Shown: positions 59,365 through 64,000 of the stretch, one piece after another
Layout of the letters: each line of letters starts with the position of its first letter
How positions within the stretch are numbered: position 1 is the stretch's first letter
Origin: Diplolepis rosae
Lineage: Eukaryota; Arthropoda; Insecta; Hymenoptera; Diplolepididae
DNA: 64,000 bases
Assembly: GCA_030998225.1 (NCBI GenBank)
Contig: JAPYXD010000684.1
Span: 2,048,501-2,112,500 of the forward strand
Direction of reading: 5' to 3'
The notes under the pieces: model-generated
Seen by the model: only the letters and a program-made list of their open reading frames with translations
Told to the model about the DNA's origin: nothing
The model's database searches: none
Translations under genes and position numbers: made by a program

Positions 59365-59807
59365 AGGGCCGAAACGTAGCGCCAACAGTTGGCCGCAACT
59401 TGTACTACGCCTAAAATAATAATCATAATTCTTCATATTCATCCATTAGAGTTTACAGGGCCTGAAAGTTTATAATATTAATATACTTTGAACTTTGCAT
59501 ATCACTTAAAGTATTATTTATGATAAAATGTCTGGCATAAATATGAAGTATTATTATAAAGTTTATAATATTAATATACTTTGTATATCACATTAAGGAT
59601 ATAATCGTGGTCGACCCCTTGATCTCACTTTTAAACTAAAAAACAGTTCATAGGAACAGTTCATAGAAATAGGAAACAGGAAGAAAAGAATGGAGAATCG
59701 TTCGTAAAGACCGACAAAAAAAAAAAATATCAATCCAACCGATTAATCGAGTAAAAAAGATCGATCTCCGTAGAATCGAATCGAGATCGCCCATCCCTAA
59801 TTATAGA

Positions 59808-60480
59808 TAAAATACACATAATAAATTATGTGCATATGAGATCTAAACATCCATTATATTATTATCAAATATAGTATATTATGTTGATTATTATTTATTA
59901 CAAACATCTTTGTTCTTAGTGTTTTCAAATACTTATAAAGGAATTTTATAAATTCTTTATATTTGTTACTTTTTCAAATGTACGTTCATTCCTTATGTGA
60001 AAGTTTTGTTCATATAAATGTAATTTTTTCAATTACTGAGAAGTTTTAAAATATAAAATACAAAATGTCCTATAATAAAATCTAATTTTTCTAACAAAAT
60101 CAAGATGATATAATTAATACCCGTATTATAATTCAATTTGATGGAATTTCAATAGCCAATTTTTCTATTATAATATGGAAGACTGATATAATATCAATAA
60201 TATTGATAATTTAATAAATATTGTATTTTTATTTAATAATCACAATGTAAATATTAATGTTAAAACGAAGATAACAGAACTTTGATTTCAATTTCCAGCC
60301 AGAATCATAAAGACAATTTTCGCCCAAATTCCAAGCATATTACCCTTTATATCAGTAAAAATTGCTTTAAATAATATTTAAAACTTTCTAGTTTAATGTG
60401 TTGTAAAAAAAAATATGATCAAATAGTTTTTATCCCCAAAAATTTAATTTTTATGCATTTTTCCCATGCATTAAAATGAA
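59808..60480. other. AT-rich intergenic DNA
   Basis: No ORF, RNA or repeat recognised. Confidence 0.5.
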
Positions 60481-60907
60481 TTCAGGCCTCATGAACAATC
60501 AGCGCCCCTAGCGGCCACGGTCAATTCTTGTGACATTTTCGTTTCGCGGATTACGTGCATTCTGGCTGAGATGCAGGGGGCTGATCCCGACTAGAGTAGT
60601 GTGATCGAGTTTTCTAGCTTTTCTATGGAAAATAAAAGCATGACCGAAACCAGAGATGAGTTGGGAGATTGCTAAAGTAATGGAATAAGAGAATTTCACA
60701 AAAGTGGGCTGATAAACGCGCCCTCTGAACGCGTTGCGCAACAAAAGGTGTACTTTGCGCGTCGGTAAATAATGAAAGTTAGAAAATCCATAAATGATTT
60801 ACCATCAGAATTTCTTTGGAGGGGCAGCGGCGCGCGCTGCCCTTGCTTCTTCCTCGTCGCTCTTGCACGTGAGAACGGCTCGCCCCACTTCTCCTTATTC
60901 TCCTCCT
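60481..60907. other. GC-richer patch of unknown nature
   Basis: The patch is bracketed by AT-rich DNA, with CpG-containing stretches (agcgcccctagcggccacgg and ggggcagcggcgcgcgctgc). A 78-codon minus-strand ORF (60744-60508) has no family resemblance. It could be an old promoter, a transposon fragment or an unrecognised exon. Confidence 0.35.
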
Positions 60908-61078
60908 ATTCCACGATGCTTATTCGTTTCTCAATTTGATTGTCAATAAACATACTTTATATCAATAACCATTCTCAATCACTGACTTTCTCCTCATCCC
61001 TTAGAGAGGATCCTTTTCGATCCTAACATAAAACGAGGAATCTTTTAAGAAGAGAAATGTTACGTTTCTGACGTAACA
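60908..61078 (+). repeat. Fragment of the Gypsy LTR, opposite orientation
   Basis: Almost exact reverse complement of about 33226-33395, i.e. the last 171 bp of the LTR in the element's own orientation, ending TTTCTGACGTAACA. It includes the AATAAAC signal. The upstream LTR part is absent or replaced, so this is a truncated or subfamily-variant LTR. Confidence 0.85.
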
Positions 61079-62130
61079 TAAGATTGAACACATTAATTGC
61101 TTTTTAGATTTATGTATTTCAATTGGAAAATTCATCCTTTTCGTAAAGCATTCCATTTTTCGAATGAAACGTCTGTGTTTAGGCTACAAAAACGTGACAT
61201 AAAAATATTTCTAACATAAAACTAAAAATGTTAAATTTTAAGGGTAAATTTTATGTTTATATCTTCTTAATACTTTCTTTAATACTTTTAATCTTTAACT
61301 TTAATCAGAGTCTCTTAGATATATATTTCAAGCAGATTATCCCCAAAATATCGCAAAAAGAAGTGTTCTTTCTTCAACTACATGTTTTATAAGTATAGTA
61401 TTAAATTTTCGTCTGCTTCGCACCTTTTTCGCAAGAACTCAAGAGAAACAATTCTCAATTTCGAGTTGATATTTTATTAACGTGAAACCGAAGTGAAGTA
61501 GAAGATACACACCGACACGGAACTCTAGATTGTGTATGTCCCCACATGAAAACATGATGGGGAACACACCTACAGGACGGTCTCCTTGTTAGTGGGCTTG
61601 CCGTTTCTGTTCTGAGCAGCCTGCTTCCCATATTATATTTCTGATTCGACCAATTTCACTCACAATATTTTGATTTCTGTATTCAACATCCTGCGTTGTT
61701 CAGAGAGACATATTATTTTATAAATACAATTATAAATTCGCAACCTACAACCGAATGGCTAAAACTCCCGAACCATTTCTATCAGTGCACTGCGGGTCTT
61801 TTTCAAGGAATATATATGTCACTAAAAATTGAACAAATCAATTTACAATCAAATTTCTTTTTCCAAAGAGAACTATTTTATGTTGTGTTGATATAATAAA
61901 TAAGTACTTACATAAATTACAAAAAAACGAAAGCACACATGAAGATTCAGTCTTATTCTTGAAAATGTCATTAAAATGAAAGCCTCAAAGATTGAGGGCT
62001 TCAATAATTTAAAATTACATTATAATACGGTGTGTAAGTACAATCCGATGAAGCAACGCAAACTGTAGGATAGAGAGACGAAGATACGATAAATTGAATT
62101 AAATTCACTAATGAAAAGTGTGCTAAAGCA
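61079..62130. other. Intergenic DNA, no gene seen
   Basis: AT-rich sequence with a 66-codon frame at 61696-61896 of ordinary composition. Not supported as a gene. Confidence 0.5.
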
Positions 62131-63450
62131 GGTGTATTAAGCTGGCACAACACAGTTGTCATATCAAGTTTTAATCTATGCTACAATTTAGGGCTCATTT
62201 AAGGCTAATTTAATGCCCTATTCCGAAATTTAATGCTCACACATTTTTTATAAAAAACTATGTTTGCGCTAGCTTAACGTTAAGCTGGCACCACACACCA
62301 TAAAACACGTTAAAAAAATTATTGAGCCAATTTGTTTATATACCATAATTTAAGGCTCATTTAAGGCTCTCGAAATATCATGGACCAGAAGTCGTAAGAT
62401 TTTTTTATTTTTTTAACACATGTGTTGTGCTAGCTTAATAATATGAAATATTCTAAAATCAATAGAAAAAACTGGTTAAGGCAATTCATTCTCATAGCAT
62501 AATTTAAGGCTCATTTAAGGCTCTCAAAATACCATGAACCGGAAGTCGTAACATTTTTAAATTTTTTTAACACATGTGTTGTGCTAGCTTAATACTATGA
62601 AATATTCGAAAATTAATAGAAAAAACTGGTTAAGACAATTCATTCTCATGGCATAATTTAAGGCTCATTTAAGGCTCTCGAAATAGAATGAACCGGAAGT
62701 CGTAACATTTTTTTATTTTTTTAACACATGTGTTGTGCTAGCTTAATAATATGAAATATTCGAAAATCAATAGAAAAAACTGGTTAAGGCAATTCATTCT
62801 CATAGCATAATTTAAGGCTCATTTAAGGCTCTCGAAATACCATGAACCGGAAGTCGTAACATTTTTTTATTCTTTTAACACATGTGTTGTGCTAGCTTAA
62901 TACTATGAAATATTCGAAAATTAATAGAAAAAACTGGTTAAGGCAATTCATTCTCATAGCATAATTTAAGGCTCATTTTAGGCTCTCGAAATACCATGAA
63001 CCGGAAGTCGTAACATTTTTTTATTTTTTTAACATATGTGTTGTGCTAGCTTAATACTATGAAATATTCGAAAATTAATAGAAAAAACTGGTTAAGGCAA
63101 TTCATTCTTATGGCATAATTTAAGGCTCATTTAAGGCTCTCGAAATACCATGAACCGGAAGTCGTAACATTTTTTTATTTTTTTAACTCATGTGTTGTGC
63201 TAACTTAATATTATGAAATATTCGAAAATCGATTGCAAAAACTGTTTAAGGCAATTGATTTTCATAGCATAATTTAAGGCTCATCTAAAGCTCTCAAAAT
63301 ACCCCATTGCTGAATTTAATGCTCCGTTATTTTTAAAAAAAAGTAGATGTTCCGCTGCCTTAACGTTAAGTTGACGTAACCACACGTTAAATTAATATTT
63401 AAACAAGTTATCACCTATACCAGAATTTAAGGCTAATTTAGGGCTCTTTG
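62131..63450. repeat. 154-bp satellite array
   Basis: The word gtgctagctt recurs at 62427, 62581, 62735, 62889 and 63043 (as gtgctaactt at 63197), exactly 154 bp apart, giving five well-conserved monomers. Each monomer holds tttaaggctcatttaaggct, aaccggaagtcgtaac and a T-run. Diverged monomers flank the core on both sides, and both contain cttaacgttaag and a gctggcac / gttgacg variant, as expected for array edges decaying by reduced homogenisation. Confidence 0.9.
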
Positions 63451-64000
63451 AATATTCCATCCAAATTTTCAATTTTATTTGTTCAAACAACTTATGTTAG
63501 AAACAGCTCCTTGAAAAATTGACTGTTTAGATCGATTTCGTAGAGACAGTCATATACGTTCCGTATATTTCATGTTTTATTTTCTCATATTTTTTGTAAT
63601 AGAAGTATCAACAATATGCTCTCAAACAACTAGAAGCGTATTTATATATATGTTATATATGGTTATACAAATAATGCTTTTACGGAGGTCCGATCAGCTG
63701 GCACCTCCACAACGTAATATCACTATTCACTTTATGCCACATTTTTGGGCTAATTACAGGCTAATTTTGGGCAGTAAGGCCGATTTTTGGGCTCTTGTAT
63801 TTTTCACAAAAAACCAAATTTTAGGTGGAGGTGCTGACTGCCCGATCAGCTAGCACCTCCAGTACATAAAAACCTTAAAGTTTAAAAAACTGACTATACC
63901 CGAATTTCGGGATATTTTCGGGCTCTTGAAATATTCCAAAATCAATTTCGAAAAAACAACCCCTATCACATACAAGCAACCCTTAATTTTTGAAAATACA
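63451..64000. repeat. Highly diverged continuation of the satellite family
   Basis: The pattern 'gggctaattt...gggctcttgaaatattcc' at 63421-63450, 63745-63795 and 63900-63935 echoes the ggctcatttaaggctc core. gatcagctggcacctccac (63690) and gatcagctagcacctccag (63843) form a direct pair about 153 bp apart. This suggests old monomers of the same family, running beyond the window. The 93-codon ORF 63572-63853 is a by-product. Confidence 0.5.

Larger units (their letters stand above)
56049..59464 (-). mobile_element. Inner hAT element with a THAP ORF, split by a solo LTR
   Basis: Ends are GAGGCCCTGTTAACTC and, inverted, CAGGCCCTGTAAACTC, typical of hAT, with a perfect 8-bp duplication AAAGTTTA (56041-56048 and 59465-59472). 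A motif GCGCCAACAGTTGGCCGCAA is found in direct orientation near both ends (about 56091 and 59376), perhaps a transposase site. Removing the 1.49-kb solo LTR leaves about 1.9 kb. It encodes a THAP-domain start exon but not enough transposase to be autonomous. Some THAP proteins in animals (52-kDa repressor type) derive from hAT elements, so the combination is coherent. Confidence 0.85.
55567..59799. mobile_element. Outer hAT-like element (nonautonomous), carrying a nested element
   Basis: Starts TAGGGATGGGCGATC and ends with its complement GATCGCCCATCCCTA, flanked by 8-bp near-duplications attataca and attataga (55559-55566 and 59800-59807, one mismatch). Without the nested insert it is about 0.8 kb and noncoding, built of repeated 'aaagtttataatattaatat' words and ATCGAT-rich ends. 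The TIR and 8-bp duplication place it in hAT or a hAT-like superfamily. Confidence 0.82.

Noticed and set aside
60508..60744. 78-codon minus-strand ORF in the GC-richer patch
   Set aside because: No recognisable domain, no splice context and no duplicate elsewhere in the window.

Overview
The window is nuclear DNA of an animal, most likely an insect. The evidence is a twelve-exon spliced gene with GT-AG introns plus one U12-type AT-AC intron, a strongly AT-rich background, and a dense mix of insect-style transposons (Ty3/Gypsy, R1-clade non-LTR, hAT, mariner-like and foldback elements). A hymenopteran is my guess from general appearance only; nothing here proves the order. Only one host gene is convincing: EIF2A (translation initiation factor 2A), minus strand, 50.5-54.0 kb, complete and apparently intact.

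Left third (1-23.3 kb): one arm of a long-inverted-repeat family runs in from the window edge and is interrupted by a 21-kb, 15-copy array of a 1,444-bp unit. Each unit is a 1,038-bp TA-flanked segment with mariner-like inverted ends ('I') plus 406 bp of the arm itself ('A'). A second, shorter copy of the arm (24.6-24.98 kb, resuming at 34.5 kb) is split by a 9.5-kb Ty3/Gypsy element with a 4-bp target duplication. An inverted arm lies at 35.0-36.4 kb and a further direct partial copy at 37.0-37.7 kb.

The Gypsy element (24,984-34,515, minus strand) has gag, protease, RT, RNase H and an AT-hook linker, but no recognisable integrase, several frame breaks, a polypurine tract, a primer-binding site matching tRNA-Gly, and two LTRs of very different length (574 against 1,290 bp).

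Middle (38.9-49.1 kb): foldback elements, a mariner-like MITE, and a full-length but mutated R1-clade non-LTR retrotransposon (40,902-46,438, minus strand) with a poly(A) tail and a perfect 15-bp target duplication. Then come a TTAA-bounded foldback, a short ORF that may come from a SWIM-type transposon protein, and a solo LTR with a 4-bp duplication.

Right (54.5-64 kb): hairpin elements including a hAT MITE with a perfect 8-bp duplication lie upstream of EIF2A. Next is a three-level nest: an outer hAT-like element holds an inner hAT element carrying a THAP-domain ORF, and the inner one holds a solo LTR. A Gypsy LTR fragment and a 154-bp satellite that fades into diverged monomers fill the rest. 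The window is therefore a repeat-rich interval around a single housekeeping gene, with unusually readable insertion histories. ORFs on the transposons are mostly broken, so most of these copies look inactive.
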